Shown piece after piece: positions 47,417 to 56,937 of a DNA stretch of 64,000 bases. The stretch comes from FEN-1297 sp021817845. Lineage in GTDB: Bacteria; Bacteroidota; Ignavibacteria; Ignavibacteriales; Ignavibacteriaceae. Position 1 is the stretch's first letter, and each line of letters opens with the position of its first letter. The position numbers were made by a program, and so were the translations under genes. The notes under the pieces were generated by a model. That model made no database searches and was not told the origin of the DNA. It saw only the letters and a program-made list of their open reading frames with translations. The stretch is from NCBI GenBank assembly GCA_021817845.1, contig JAKAFW010000019.1, forward strand, positions 7,596 to 71,595, written 5' to 3'.

Positions 47417-48784
47417 ATGAAATATAAAACTAACATCTTAGAAGCTATTGGTAATACTCCTCTTATTAAGTTGAATAAAGTAAACCGAGGCTTAAAACCT
47501 CAGATTTTCGCCAAGCTCGAATCTGCAAATCCCGGCGGAAGCGTAAAAGATAGGATTGGCGTTTCAATGCTTGAAGATGCCGAACGTAGCGGGAAAATAA
47601 AACCCGGCGGTACTATAATCGAAGCTACAAGTGGAAATACGGGGATCGGCTTGGCTCTTGCATGCGCTGTCAAAGGTTATAAATCTATCTTCGTTGTTAC
47701 CGACAAAGTGAGCTCTGAAAAAATAAATTATCTAAAGGCTCTCGGCGGAGATGTTATTGTCGTTTCTAATGCTGTCGGACATGACCATCCTGATTATTAT
47801 ATCACGGTCGCAAGAAAAATAAATGATGAAACACCAAACTCGATTTTTATGTATCAATATTCTAATCCCGCTAATCCTGAAATTCATTATAAAACTACAG
47901 GTCCGGAAATATGGGAGCAAACCGACGGTAAGATAACTCATTTTGTCGCAGGTATTGGCACTGGCGGAACTATTAGCGGTGTTGGAAGATTCTTAAAAGA
48001 AAAAAATCCTAGCATCCAAATCATAGGAGCCGATCCTAACGGATCAATTCTTAAAGAATTTAAAGAGAAGGGAAGTATAGCAAAAGGAAACCCATATCTT
48101 GTTGAAGGTATCGGTCAGGATTGCCTTCCGAAGAATGTTCAGTTCGAGTACATAGACAAAATTTTTAATATTAGCGACATGGATTCATTCAACTTTGCCA
48201 GAATGCTTTCACGCGAAGAAGGAATCTTTTGCGGCGGCAGCACAGGAACTATTTTAGGTGTCACGCTTGAAATAGCCAAAGATCTTGATGAAAATGCCGT
48301 TATCGTTTTTGTAGTTTGCGATACAGGTGAAAGGTATTTAACTAAATTTCATAGTGACGAATGGCTAAAAGAAAAAAGATTATTGCCGACGGAAATTAGA
48401 ACCCTTAAAGATATTTCAATCGCAAAGCGTAATGGTAAAAAAAACGAGCTTGTTTCTCTTAGTGCAAAGGATAAAGTTAGAGATGCTGTCGAAGTGCTAA
48501 GTACAAAAGGTTTCTCACAGCTTCCAGTTATTGACGACGGACAAGCAGTCGGAAGCGTTCGTGAGGCAAGATTAATGTCGAGCCTTTTGGGTAATCACAG
48601 CCTTCTTGAAGTTAATATTGAAGATATTATGGAACCAAGCTTTCCGACACTTGATGAGAGAACCGAATTGAATATTGTGAAAAAATATTTAAGCGACTCA
48701 CCGGCGGTGCTTGTCACCGAATACGGTAGAATTAAAGATATCATTACCAGGTATGACATCCTTGAATATGCAAATTTATCATGA
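47417..48784 (+). CDS. Cystathionine beta-synthase (PLP domain plus CBS pair)
   Basis: The 455-residue protein has a fold type II PLP domain: IGNTPLIKL, the PLP lysine in PGGSVKDRIG, EATSGNTGIGLA and GIGTGGTISGVGR. A C-terminal pair of CBS domains spans ~335-455. The catalytic domain plus CBS layout, and the gamma-lyase-type gene that follows, favour cystathionine beta-synthase (serine plus homocysteine) over O-acetylserine sulfhydrylase. Some cysteine synthases of this lineage share the layout, so substrate is not certain. No Shine-Dalgarno sequence is evident. Confidence 0.88.
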   Translation: MKYKTNILEAIGNTPLIKLNKVNRGLKPQIFAKLESANPGGSVKDRIGVSMLEDAERSGKIKPGGTIIEATSGNTGIGLALACAVKGYKSIFVVTDKVSSEKINYLKALGGDVIVVSNAVGHDHPDYYITVARKINDETPNSIFMYQYSNPANPEIHYKTTGPEIWEQTDGKITHFVAGIGTGGTISGVGRFLKEKNPSIQIIGADPNGSILKEFKEKGSIAKGNPYLVEGIGQDCLPKNVQFEYIDKIFNISDMDSFNFARMLSREEGIFCGGSTGTILGVTLEIAKDLDENAVIVFVVCDTGERYLTKFHSDEWLKEKRLLPTEIRTLKDISIAKRNGKKNELVSLSAKDKVRDAVEVLSTKGFSQLPVIDDGQAVGSVREARLMSSLLGNHSLLEVNIEDIMEPSFPTLDERTELNIVKKYLSDSPAVLVTEYGRIKDIITRYDILEYANLS

Positions 48785-48808
48785 GTAAAATTTATATTTT
48801 ATTATTTC

Positions 48809-48900
48809 ATGTTATGCAGAAACAGCCGTTCGGAATAATGGAATAATGGAAAATACAGCTTAATTCCATTACTCCAATTTTCCCAAAAGTTGCATAACAT
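48809..48900. repeat. 92-bp imperfect inverted repeat upstream of the gamma-lyase gene
   Basis: ATGTTATGCA (48809-48818) is exactly complementary to TGCATAACAT (48891-48900). Inside, a GGAATAAT tandem repeat on the left half partly matches ATTCCATTACTCCAATTTTCCC on the right half in inverted orientation. No target duplication is visible. It occupies most of the gap between the two transsulfuration genes and could be a degenerate MITE or an RNA hairpin. Confidence 0.55.
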
Positions 48901-48963
48901 CAGTTAATATCTAAAAGTTAATTCTGTTATAGTTCAACTATCTAAATTAAAGGAAATATATTT

Positions 48964-50097
48964 ATGGGATTTTCGACCGACGCAATCCATGCAGGACAAA
49001 AACCTGATCCGGTTACCGGCGCAGTTATCACTCCTATTTATCAAACTTCTACTTATGCACAAGAGGAACTTGGCAAAAATAAAGGATATGAATACGGAAG
49101 AACTCATAACCTGACGCGACAAACTTTAGAAGCAAACATAGCAGCACTTGAAAAAGGGAAATATGGAATTGCATTTGGCTCCGGGCTTGCTGCTACGCAT
49201 GCTCTGATGAGTCTTGTAAAATCAGGCGACCATGTTGTTATTTCTAATAATGTTTATGGCGGGACTTACCGTTTGTTTGAGTTAGTTATGAAAGACTACG
49301 GGCTAACTTTTTCCTGGGTTAACACCAGCGACTTAAAGAATATTGAATCCGCAATCAAACCTAATACAAAGTTGGTTTATCTCGAAACCCCTACTAATCC
49401 CATGCTAAACTTAACCGACTTAGCCGGTGCCGCAGAAATTTGCAGAAAATATAATTTGATTTCGATTGTCGATAATACTTTTATGAGCCCTTATTTTCAA
49501 AATCCTCTTACACTTGGATGCGATATAGTATTACACAGCACGACAAAATATATTAACGGGCATAGCGATGTTATCGGCGGTATTATAGTCACAAGCGACG
49601 ATAAAATTCATGAGAGAATTAGATACATCCAAAATGCAGCCGGAGGCGTTCCCTCGCCGTTTGATTGCTGGCTGATTTTACGCTCTACAAAGACTCTTGC
49701 TGTTAGAATGGAACGCCACAATAAAAATGCAATAGAACTTGCAAATTTTTTAGTCGAATCAAAAATTGCAAAAAAAGTTTATTACCCGGGGCTTCCGGAT
49801 CATCCGCATCACGAGCTTGCAAAAAAACAGATGCGTGGTTTCGGAGGAATGATCTCTGTCGATTTTGGAGATGTGGAAAAAGCCAAAAAAATCCTGAAGA
49901 ATGTTAAAATTTTTACATTAGGTGAAAGTCTTGGCGGTGTTGAAAGCCTTATAAGCCATCCTGCAAGTATGACTCACGCTTCGGTTCCAAAAGAGGAAAG
50001 AGAAAAAATGGGATTAACGGACAGTCTAGTTCGCCTTTCCGTCGGCATTGAAGATATAGAGGATTTGATTGACGATATCAAAGAAGCTCTTAATTAA
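48964..50097 (+). CDS. Cystathionine gamma-lyase/gamma-synthase family enzyme
   Basis: The 377-residue protein is a fold type I PLP enzyme of the Cys/Met metabolism family, with TDAIHAGQKPDPVTGAVITP, EYGRTHNLTRQTLE, the PLP lysine in LHSTTKYINGHSDV, and SLGGVESLISHPASMTHA. AAGGAAATA precedes the ATG. Following a cystathionine beta-synthase gene it most likely acts as cystathionine gamma-lyase, completing homocysteine-to-cysteine transsulfuration. A gamma-synthase role in methionine synthesis cannot be excluded. Confidence 0.88.
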   Translation: MGFSTDAIHAGQKPDPVTGAVITPIYQTSTYAQEELGKNKGYEYGRTHNLTRQTLEANIAALEKGKYGIAFGSGLAATHALMSLVKSGDHVVISNNVYGGTYRLFELVMKDYGLTFSWVNTSDLKNIESAIKPNTKLVYLETPTNPMLNLTDLAGAAEICRKYNLISIVDNTFMSPYFQNPLTLGCDIVLHSTTKYINGHSDVIGGIIVTSDDKIHERIRYIQNAAGGVPSPFDCWLILRSTKTLAVRMERHNKNAIELANFLVESKIAKKVYYPGLPDHPHHELAKKQMRGFGGMISVDFGDVEKAKKILKNVKIFTLGESLGGVESLISHPASMTHASVPKEEREKMGLTDSLVRLSVGIEDIEDLIDDIKEALN

Positions 50098-50120
50098 ATT
50101 CATAAACATACAAGCAATAA

Positions 50121-50176
50121 CCCTCCGATTTATCGGGGGATGAGGTGAAATCATCAGGTTGGGCTTTAGCCCTGAT
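50121..50176. repeat. Two REP-like palindromes upstream of the methionine gamma-lyase-like gene
   Basis: CCCTCCGAT/ATCGGGGG form one hairpin at 50121-50139 (one T/G wobble). GGGCT/AGCCC form a second at 50161-50172, nested in the longer arms ATCAGG (50153-50158) and CCTGAT (50171-50176). Short palindromes of this kind recur between genes in related genomes. The remainder of the 220-base gap to 50317 is featureless apart from GGAGG before the next ATG. Confidence 0.6.
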
Positions 50177-50317
50177 TTTCAAACCTATATTTATCGATAA
50201 ATTTATTTCTAATGCGCAACAATTTAATATTCCAGTCATATCCTTCACTTTTTTATTCAATCAAATTCTACTTAAATTTACTCAAATAATATTTTAACAA
50301 CTTTCTGGAGGTTTAAA

Positions 50318-51646
50318 ATGAGCGATAATATAAAAAATCCAGAGCAGATCGACTCCGTTGACGATACAAAATATTCAATGGACACTCATCTTATTTATGG
50401 GAAAAACTTCACCAAAAAGTGGGACTATTCTCATCATGTACTTCCGCCTATATCCTCTTCCGTTATTTACCGGCTTGATTCTGTCGAACGAGGTGCGGAA
50501 GGATTTCACGAGTTTGCTAATTCACCTGTTACCGGTGAAAATGCTATGCCGATTTACATCTACGACCGGCTCGGCGAACCTAACAAAGATATTCTCGAAG
50601 AAAATTTAGCCTATGTTGAAAAAGGCGAAATGGCTGTTACTTTTGCTACCGGTATGGGCGCTATTGCGGGCATTCTCGGTATGCTGACTAAAACCGGCGA
50701 CGAGATTATTGCTCATCAAACTCTTTACGGTTGTACTTATTCTTTGCTTACTAATTGGTATCCAAGGTATAATATTAAAACAATTTTTGTTGATCTTACT
50801 AATCCGCAAAATATCCAAAATGTCGTTACAGCAAAATCAAGAATAATTTATTTTGAGTCACCTGCAAATCCTAATCTTGATATAATCGATATCGGAGAAA
50901 TCAGGAAGATTGCCGATGAGCTGAATAAAAATAGAAGCGAAGCTGAACGAATTAAAATTATTGTTGATAATACATTCGCTACTCCTTATTGTCAGCGCCC
51001 AATTGAACTCGGCGCAAACTTTTCTGTCAACTCATTGACAAAAGGAATCGGTGGCTTTGGCACTGATATGGGCGGCGTTGTAATCGGAAAGAAAAAATAT
51101 CACGACATGCTTTTACTATACCGGAAAGATTTTGGAGCAGTTCTAAATAATAAAAGCGCATGGACAGTTAATACATATGGGCTACCTACTCTTCATCTAA
51201 GAATTCAACGACAAATGAATTCTGCTATGAAAATTGCAGAATTTTTATCTACCCATCCTCAAATTAAATTTGTAAATTATCCTGGTCTCCCCTCAAATAA
51301 ATTTTATGAAATCGCACGTAAACAGATGCGTGACTTCGATGGAAATTTTGCACCGGGGAGCTTGATTTATTTCGTGCTGAAGGGTTCTACTCCCGAAGAA
51401 AGTAAGGAATTTGGCAGGAGGTTTATGAACTATGCGGCTAAAAATACTTATACAATGACATTAGCTGTCAGCCTAGGTCATACAAGAACTTTAATTGAAC
51501 ATCCGGCGTCAATGACGCACTCAATGGTCCCCTTGGGAAAATTAATGGAATCGGGAATAGATCCTGGAGGCATTCGCCTTGCCATTGGACTTGAAAATGT
51601 TAATGATATTTTGTCGGATTTAAAAGATTGTCTTAAAGCCATCTGA
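50318..51646 (+). CDS. Methionine gamma-lyase / O-acetylhomoserine sulfhydrylase-like PLP enzyme
   Basis: The 442-residue protein is a second Cys/Met-metabolism PLP enzyme, more distant from its neighbour: PIYIYDRLGEPNKDILEENL, TFATGMGAIAGILG, PLP lysine in VNSLTKGIGGFGTD, and LGHTRTLIEHPASMTHSMV. It has a longer N-terminus. TGGAGG ends about six bases before the ATG. The family includes methionine gamma-lyases and homocysteine-forming sulfhydrylases; I cannot separate these from sequence alone. Its location supports a sulfur amino acid role. Confidence 0.8.
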   Translation: MSDNIKNPEQIDSVDDTKYSMDTHLIYGKNFTKKWDYSHHVLPPISSSVIYRLDSVERGAEGFHEFANSPVTGENAMPIYIYDRLGEPNKDILEENLAYVEKGEMAVTFATGMGAIAGILGMLTKTGDEIIAHQTLYGCTYSLLTNWYPRYNIKTIFVDLTNPQNIQNVVTAKSRIIYFESPANPNLDIIDIGEIRKIADELNKNRSEAERIKIIVDNTFATPYCQRPIELGANFSVNSLTKGIGGFGTDMGGVVIGKKKYHDMLLLYRKDFGAVLNNKSAWTVNTYGLPTLHLRIQRQMNSAMKIAEFLSTHPQIKFVNYPGLPSNKFYEIARKQMRDFDGNFAPGSLIYFVLKGSTPEESKEFGRRFMNYAAKNTYTMTLAVSLGHTRTLIEHPASMTHSMVPLGKLMESGIDPGGIRLAIGLENVNDILSDLKDCLKAI

Positions 51647-51664
51647 CTTATTGAAAGGACTTTT

Positions 51665-52507
51665 ATGAACAAGACGATGTTGATCGTTTTTGTTATTTCC
51701 ATTTTGATTTCTGATCGGAATTTTGCGCAGTTCAGCGGTAATGAAAAGGATTCCGTCGACATAACTGTAATTGATTCATACGTAACACCTGAAATACCGC
51801 ATACTTTTTTGCTTTCATTCTTTACAAGCGAAGCGTGCAAATCTAAAGTGGTTATCGACGGAAAATTTACTTATCCCGTTTCTGATGTTTTTACGGATAA
51901 CCATAACTTAAAAATTGATTTGACTAAACTTCATCTTAAGGAAAAGGAGATTCCTTTTTATATTATCGTTGAAGATTCATCCGGCAATAGTTATAGGAGT
52001 GACATAAATACATTTGATTTGCCCGGTGATATTAAAATAGATGAGGGGGATTCAAATTTTTTATTGCTCTGTTTATTTGGTACAACGGTTTTTGCGCTGC
52101 CTGATCCAGTTTATGTCACCGGTCCGAACGGAAATTATTTTAGTTTAACCAAGGAGATTCCGCTGATTTCTTTCCGCTCTAAAAATTTTGTTTATCCGGC
52201 AGGTTATTTCTCGGCTGAATATTCCTATGTTTTCAATGCGGCAAGTAAAAATTTTTTGCGTATCGGATATAAGGAGTTATTTGAAGTCCCGGTTTTCCAA
52301 TATATTTCTCCCGGTATAGATGGCTTTACTGACTTCAGAGGATTCAATGGGTTAAGTGCGGAGGTATCTATCGGATTATTCAGGTTGCTGAACACTTTTA
52401 CGATTTACACTCGTTATAGGTATAATTTCAAACCGGGTGACAGCGGCAGTCAGTTTAGCGAAATTTCAATAGGGCTTTATTCAAGCTTTTTCTCGGTATA
52501 TTTTTAA
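51665..52507 (+). CDS. Exported protein of unknown function
   Basis: The 280-residue protein has a signal peptide ending near NFAQ (residue ~21). The N-terminal half looks like an immunoglobulin-type beta sandwich (TFLLSFFTSEACKSKVVIDG, VEDSSGNSYRSDINTF); the C-terminal half has strand patterns suggesting an outer-membrane-like barrel (AGYFSAEYSYVFNAA, NTFTIYTRYRYNFKPGD, ending in FSVYF). A terminal Phe is typical of outer-membrane proteins. I recognise no family. AAGGAC precedes the ATG and the next gene starts ten bases after its stop. Confidence 0.6.
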   Translation: MNKTMLIVFVISILISDRNFAQFSGNEKDSVDITVIDSYVTPEIPHTFLLSFFTSEACKSKVVIDGKFTYPVSDVFTDNHNLKIDLTKLHLKEKEIPFYIIVEDSSGNSYRSDINTFDLPGDIKIDEGDSNFLLLCLFGTTVFALPDPVYVTGPNGNYFSLTKEIPLISFRSKNFVYPAGYFSAEYSYVFNAASKNFLRIGYKELFEVPVFQYISPGIDGFTDFRGFNGLSAEVSIGLFRLLNTFTIYTRYRYNFKPGDSGSQFSEISIGLYSSFFSVYF

Positions 52508-52516
52508 TTTTGATTA

Positions 52517-53701
52517 ATGTTTGAACAAACAGAAATATTAACTGTCTCAGAATTAACACGACAGATAAAACAAACGCTTGAAGAAGAGTTCCTCCAAATT
52601 ACGGTGCAAGGAGAAATCTCAAATTTCAAACCGCATGTTTCTGGGCATTGGTATTTCAACCTAAAGGATTCCGGCGCAGTAATTTCTTGTACGATGTGGA
52701 AAGGATATAACAGCTCTGTCTTTTTCACCCCGCAGGATGGAATAAAAATTACGGTCATAGGCAGAATTACGGTTTACCCACCGCGCGGCAATTACCAATT
52801 TGATGTCCGCTCTATGAAACCCGCAGGTATTGGTGAACTCCAATCTGCTTTTGAAATTCTGAAACAAAAATTGTCGAATGAAGGTTTGTTCGATGAAGAA
52901 TTTAAAAAGCCTATTCCTTCATTACCCCGCCGGATTGGGATTGTCACTGCCATTGACGGTGCTGCGTTTAGAGATATGATTAGTATAGCACGAAGAAGAT
53001 TTCCACTTGTTGAATTGGTAATTGCACCCTCAAAAGTTCAAGGAAGCGGCGCTGCCGAAAATTTAGTTGAGAGCATAAAAACTTTGAATCGGAAAAAAGA
53101 TATTGATGTAATTATTATCGGACGTGGCGGAGGATCGATTGAAGACTTGTGGGCTTTTAATGAGGAAATTGTTGTGCGATCTATTTTTGAATCAAAGATC
53201 CCCGTAATCTCCGGTATTGGTCATGAAATAGATTTTACTATCTCGGATTTTGTAGCAGACCTTCGTGCAGCTACACCATCCGCTGCAATGGAAATTGCTA
53301 CTCCGGATAAAGCCGATTACTTTGCCTTTATAAATGATTTTCTATATAATTCCGGGCAAAACATTACTAATTTATTTGATAATAAAAAAAATAGGATTTT
53401 AGATAGCATAGGATCTTACGGGTTTAAAATGCCGCTTGATCTTCTCCGAAGGAAATCACAACAAGTAGATGGGATTGTTTATAAAATGTCTGTTAATTTT
53501 GATAAACAATTTTTAATGTTGAAAAATAAACTTTCGCTTCTCTCAAAATCTTTAGAATCCCATGACGTCAAAAAAACCCTGAAAAAAGGTTTTGTTTTAG
53601 TTAAACAGGATTCTAAATTTATTACTAGATCTTCAAAGTTTATTTGTGGAAAAGAAACTCAGCTTGAATTCTTTGACGGGGAAGTTAATCTGAACTCTTA
53701 G
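52517..53701 (+). CDS. xseA: Exodeoxyribonuclease VII large subunit
   Basis: The 394-residue protein has an N-terminal OB-fold (residues ~20-100), then the catalytic core: RIGIVTAIDGAAFRDMI, DVIIIGRGGGSIEDLWAFNE and PVISGIGHEIDFTISDFVAD. A coiled region (~280-360) follows as in the family. It degrades single-stranded DNA with XseB, encoded next. Length is near the short end of the family but motifs are complete. Confidence 0.95.
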   Translation: MFEQTEILTVSELTRQIKQTLEEEFLQITVQGEISNFKPHVSGHWYFNLKDSGAVISCTMWKGYNSSVFFTPQDGIKITVIGRITVYPPRGNYQFDVRSMKPAGIGELQSAFEILKQKLSNEGLFDEEFKKPIPSLPRRIGIVTAIDGAAFRDMISIARRRFPLVELVIAPSKVQGSGAAENLVESIKTLNRKKDIDVIIIGRGGGSIEDLWAFNEEIVVRSIFESKIPVISGIGHEIDFTISDFVADLRAATPSAAMEIATPDKADYFAFINDFLYNSGQNITNLFDNKKNRILDSIGSYGFKMPLDLLRRKSQQVDGIVYKMSVNFDKQFLMLKNKLSLLSKSLESHDVKKTLKKGFVLVKQDSKFITRSSKFICGKETQLEFFDGEVNLNS

Positions 53702-53750
53702 TTGAAAATTTAAATAAATAATTTGAAAATAATTTTTCCTGATAAAGCTA

Positions 53751-53990
53751 ATGACTAAAAAAATAGCTAAAGATACATTTGAAAATAAGCTTGATCGGCT
53801 TGAGGAGATTTCGCATCTCTTAGAGAGCGATGAAATTGGTTTGGAATACGCTATGGCTCTCTATCAAGAAGGAATTGAACTTTCTAAAGATTGTATCTCA
53901 ACTCTTAAAGTTGCCGAGTTAAAAATTACTCAGCTCAAAAAAAATCTTGATACATTAACGACAGATGAAGAAAATTTTTTTGAAGAATAG
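53751..53990 (+). CDS. xseB: Exodeoxyribonuclease VII small subunit
   Basis: The 79-residue helical protein has the XseB pattern: FENKLDRLEEISHLLESDEIGLE, then ALYQEGIELSKDC. It binds the helical region of XseA. It lies between xseA and dxs, a gene order common in bacteria. Confidence 0.92.
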   Translation: MTKKIAKDTFENKLDRLEEISHLLESDEIGLEYAMALYQEGIELSKDCISTLKVAELKITQLKKNLDTLTTDEENFFEE

Positions 53991-54010
53991 AAAGGCGGAA
54001 ATTTGTTAGA

Positions 54011-55930
54011 ATGATTGATCCCGAAAAGTATAAAGTTTTATCTAAAGTGAATTTTCCCGAGGATATTAGAAAGTTTGATCTTCCTCAACTTAAATTGCTT
54101 TCTTCGGACATTCGTGAGTATTTGATCGATACAATCTCCGAAATAGGCGGACACTTTGGAGGAGGTTTAGGAACTGTTGAACTTACTGTCGCTCTTCATA
54201 AAGTTTTTAATACTCCGAATGACCTTATCGTTTGGGATACCGGGCACCAAGCTTATCCCCATAAAATTCTTACCGGAAGAAAAGAAGCATTAAAAAATAT
54301 TAGAAGGCTTAACGGTATCAGCGGTTTCCTTAAAAGATCCGAAAGTATCTATGATACCTTCGGAGCCGGACATGCTTCGACATCAATTTCAGCGGCATTA
54401 GGTATGGCTGTCGCTAGGGACTTGAAAAGCGAAAAGAAAAAAGTAGTTGCTATTATCGGTGATGGCGCAATGACCGGCGGTATAGCTTACGAAGCTATGA
54501 ATAATTCCGGATTTGCTAAGGCAAATCTTATTGTTGTTCTGAACGACAATCATATGTCGATTGCCCCAAATGTCTGGCAAATCTCTAATTATTTTACCGA
54601 AATGATCGCTCATCCCGATTATAATAAATTTAAAGGTCAAATTTGGGAACTTACCGGCAAGCTGGATCACTTTGGCGACAGGCTGAGAAAAATTGCTGTT
54701 AGATTGGAAAACGGAATTAAAGCTGTAGTAACACCCGGAATGCTGTTTGAAGCTCTGGGATTTAGATATTTCGGCCCTGTTAATGGACATAATATTCACC
54801 AACTCATAAAAATATTTGAACAAGTTAAAGAGATGAATGGACCTATCCTTGTTCATATTTTTACCGAAAAGGGAAAAGGTTATAAACCTGCTGAAGGTGA
54901 TGTGCAAAAGCTCCATGCTGCAACCCCCTTTGACAAACTGACTGGAAAATCGTTAAAAAAATCAAGTGCGTTACCTTCCTATACTTCTATTTTTGGGAAT
55001 GCGCTGGTTGAGATTGTTAAAGAAAATCCTAATGTTGTAGGCATTACCGCTGCAATGCCTGATGGAACAGGATTGGATATTCTTCAAAAGAATTTTCCTA
55101 AAAATTATTTTGATGTTGGTATTGCCGAGGAACATGGCGTTACGTTCGCTGCCGGCTTAGCAACGCAGGGAATTATTCCCGTAGTGGCAATATATTCGAC
55201 ATTTATGCAGAGAGCAATCGATCAAATTATTCATGACGTAAGCATTCAAAACCTTCATGTAGTTTTTGTTCTAGACCGGGCAGGGCTGGTCGGGGCTGAC
55301 GGGCCAACTCATCATGGAGTATTTGATTTGACTTATCTAAGAATGATACCCGGAATGGTGGTCATGGCTCCGAAAGACGAGTCGGAATTGCGCAATATGA
55401 TTTTTACAGCAGTTAAATACAGCGAAGGACCCATCGCTATCCGTTATCCGCGCGGTAGCGCACTTGGTGTAGATATGAAAATTGGGTTTGAAAAACTTGA
55501 AATTGGCAAAGGCGAAATTCTTCGTGAGGGAAAAGATGCCGCTCTTTTAGCGGTCGGCTCTATGGTCGATTATTCACTTAAAGCCGCTCTTATTTTAGAT
55601 AATGAAAATATTAGGTGCGAAGTAATCAATATGCGTTTCGTAAAACCACTTGATTACCAACTCCTTGATGAAATTGCCGAGTCACATTCAAAAATAATTA
55701 CGCTTGAAGAAAATGCATTAGCCGGCGGTTTCGGAAGCGGAGTCCTGGAATATTTTGCAGAAAAAAATTATAAGAATTACGTGCTGAGAATAGGCCTGCC
55801 AGATCAGTTTGTTGAACACGGTACTCAGCAAGAGCTCCATCATTTGTTGGAAATTGATCCTGAAGGTATTGCTGGCAAAATAAAATTATTTTGTGAGCAC
55901 TTAAATGCAAGTCATGAGGTTATTCTTTAA
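54011..55930 (+). CDS. dxs: 1-deoxy-D-xylulose-5-phosphate synthase
   Basis: The 639-residue transketolase-like enzyme has DTGHQAYPHKILTGR, the TPP site GDGAMTGGIAYEAMNNSG, GHAS, and VLDRAGLVGADGPTHHGVFD. It makes DXP from pyruvate and glyceraldehyde-3-phosphate, the first step of the MEP isoprenoid pathway. It follows xseB with a short gap and its stop overlaps the next start by one base. Confidence 0.97.
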   Translation: MIDPEKYKVLSKVNFPEDIRKFDLPQLKLLSSDIREYLIDTISEIGGHFGGGLGTVELTVALHKVFNTPNDLIVWDTGHQAYPHKILTGRKEALKNIRRLNGISGFLKRSESIYDTFGAGHASTSISAALGMAVARDLKSEKKKVVAIIGDGAMTGGIAYEAMNNSGFAKANLIVVLNDNHMSIAPNVWQISNYFTEMIAHPDYNKFKGQIWELTGKLDHFGDRLRKIAVRLENGIKAVVTPGMLFEALGFRYFGPVNGHNIHQLIKIFEQVKEMNGPILVHIFTEKGKGYKPAEGDVQKLHAATPFDKLTGKSLKKSSALPSYTSIFGNALVEIVKENPNVVGITAAMPDGTGLDILQKNFPKNYFDVGIAEEHGVTFAAGLATQGIIPVVAIYSTFMQRAIDQIIHDVSIQNLHVVFVLDRAGLVGADGPTHHGVFDLTYLRMIPGMVVMAPKDESELRNMIFTAVKYSEGPIAIRYPRGSALGVDMKIGFEKLEIGKGEILREGKDAALLAVGSMVDYSLKAALILDNENIRCEVINMRFVKPLDYQLLDEIAESHSKIITLEENALAGGFGSGVLEYFAEKNYKNYVLRIGLPDQFVEHGTQQELHHLLEIDPEGIAGKIKLFCEHLNASHEVIL

Positions 55931-56937
55931 TGGAAAAAACTAAAGTTGCCGTTATCGGTCTTGGAGGCATTGCACAACTTGTACATTTACCTAATCTTGC
56001 AAAATTAGATAATGTGTCTGTTACCGCTGTAGCGGAAATAAATAAGAGTCGGCTAAATACCATTGCGGATAAGTTTAATATAGTCGAGAGATATAAAGAC
56101 CATACAGAACTACTCGCTAAAAGCGACGCTGAAGCCGTTATTATAGCCACTCCGACAAGCTTGCACAAGGAGGTTTCAATCGCATGTATGAAAGCGGGGA
56201 AAGATGTCCTTGTCGAAAAACCTTTAGCAAGGACCTACCAAGAAGCAAAACAAATTACGGACGCAGCAAAAAAATATAACCGGAAAATTATGGTCGGTAT
56301 GAATTTAAGATACAGGCCTGATGCAATGATTCTGAAAAGTCTGATAAACGCAGGTGAAATTGGGCAGCCGTTTTACGCGAAGTGCGGCTGGATAAGAAGG
56401 AGAAGCAGCGATCAAAAATGGTTTACAAGAAAAATTGACTCAGGCGGAGGTGTAATAATTGATTTGACTATCCTTCTGCTTGACATTGCTCTTTGGGTTT
56501 TAGAATTCCCGCAGGTTGAAACAGTATCAACACAAAGTTTTTATCAGAATACAAAAGACGTTGAAGATACATCTATTAGCTTGTTAAGATGTAAAAACTC
56601 TTCGGTTATAAGCATCGAATCAAGTTGGTCTCTTTCAGTGGAAAAAGATCATTTCTATTTCGAAATTTACGGAACTAAAGGAAGTGCTTCTCTAAATCCT
56701 TTCCGGGTTTACAAAAAAATTGAGGAACAGATGATCGACCTAACTCCTTCACAATCCGACAACGCACTTACTCTATTTAAAAAATCTTATATGAATGAAC
56801 TTAAAAGTTTTATCGGTGCTGTTAAAGGTTTAAATCCGGTTTTCTCATCTGCAGAGGAATCTCTTTCAAGGATGAAAATAATTGAAACGATGTATAAATC
56901 TTCTTCACAAAAAAAAGAAATAAAGTTGAGCCTATGA
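55930..56937 (+). CDS. Gfo/Idh/MocA-family NAD(P)-dependent oxidoreductase
   Basis: The 335-residue protein has an N-terminal Rossmann fold (VIGLGGIAQLVHLPNLAKL), the conserved EKPLA motif at ~98-102 and the C-terminal alpha/beta domain (KIDSGGGVIIDLTILLLDIA). Family members oxidise or reduce sugars and inositols; the substrate cannot be told. It overlaps dxs by one base and the next gene by four, so the genes are probably translated as one unit. Confidence 0.88.
   Translation: MEKTKVAVIGLGGIAQLVHLPNLAKLDNVSVTAVAEINKSRLNTIADKFNIVERYKDHTELLAKSDAEAVIIATPTSLHKEVSIACMKAGKDVLVEKPLARTYQEAKQITDAAKKYNRKIMVGMNLRYRPDAMILKSLINAGEIGQPFYAKCGWIRRRSSDQKWFTRKIDSGGGVIIDLTILLLDIALWVLEFPQVETVSTQSFYQNTKDVEDTSISLLRCKNSSVISIESSWSLSVEKDHFYFEIYGTKGSASLNPFRVYKKIEEQMIDLTPSQSDNALTLFKKSYMNELKSFIGAVKGLNPVFSSAEESLSRMKIIETMYKSSSQKKEIKLSL

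Noticed and set aside
48785..48963. Possible SAM-responsive riboswitch before the sulfur genes
   Set aside because: The gap contains an inverted repeat, but none of the conserved SAM riboswitch core sequences or pseudoknot elements can be traced.
50098..50317. Possible riboswitch before the methionine gamma-lyase-like gene
   Set aside because: The two palindromes look like intergenic REP-type hairpins; no known aptamer core is visible.
54398..54916. A 172-codon - strand frame inside dxs
   Set aside because: It is antisense to conserved DXS motifs including the TPP site; no ribosome binding site or recognisable domain.
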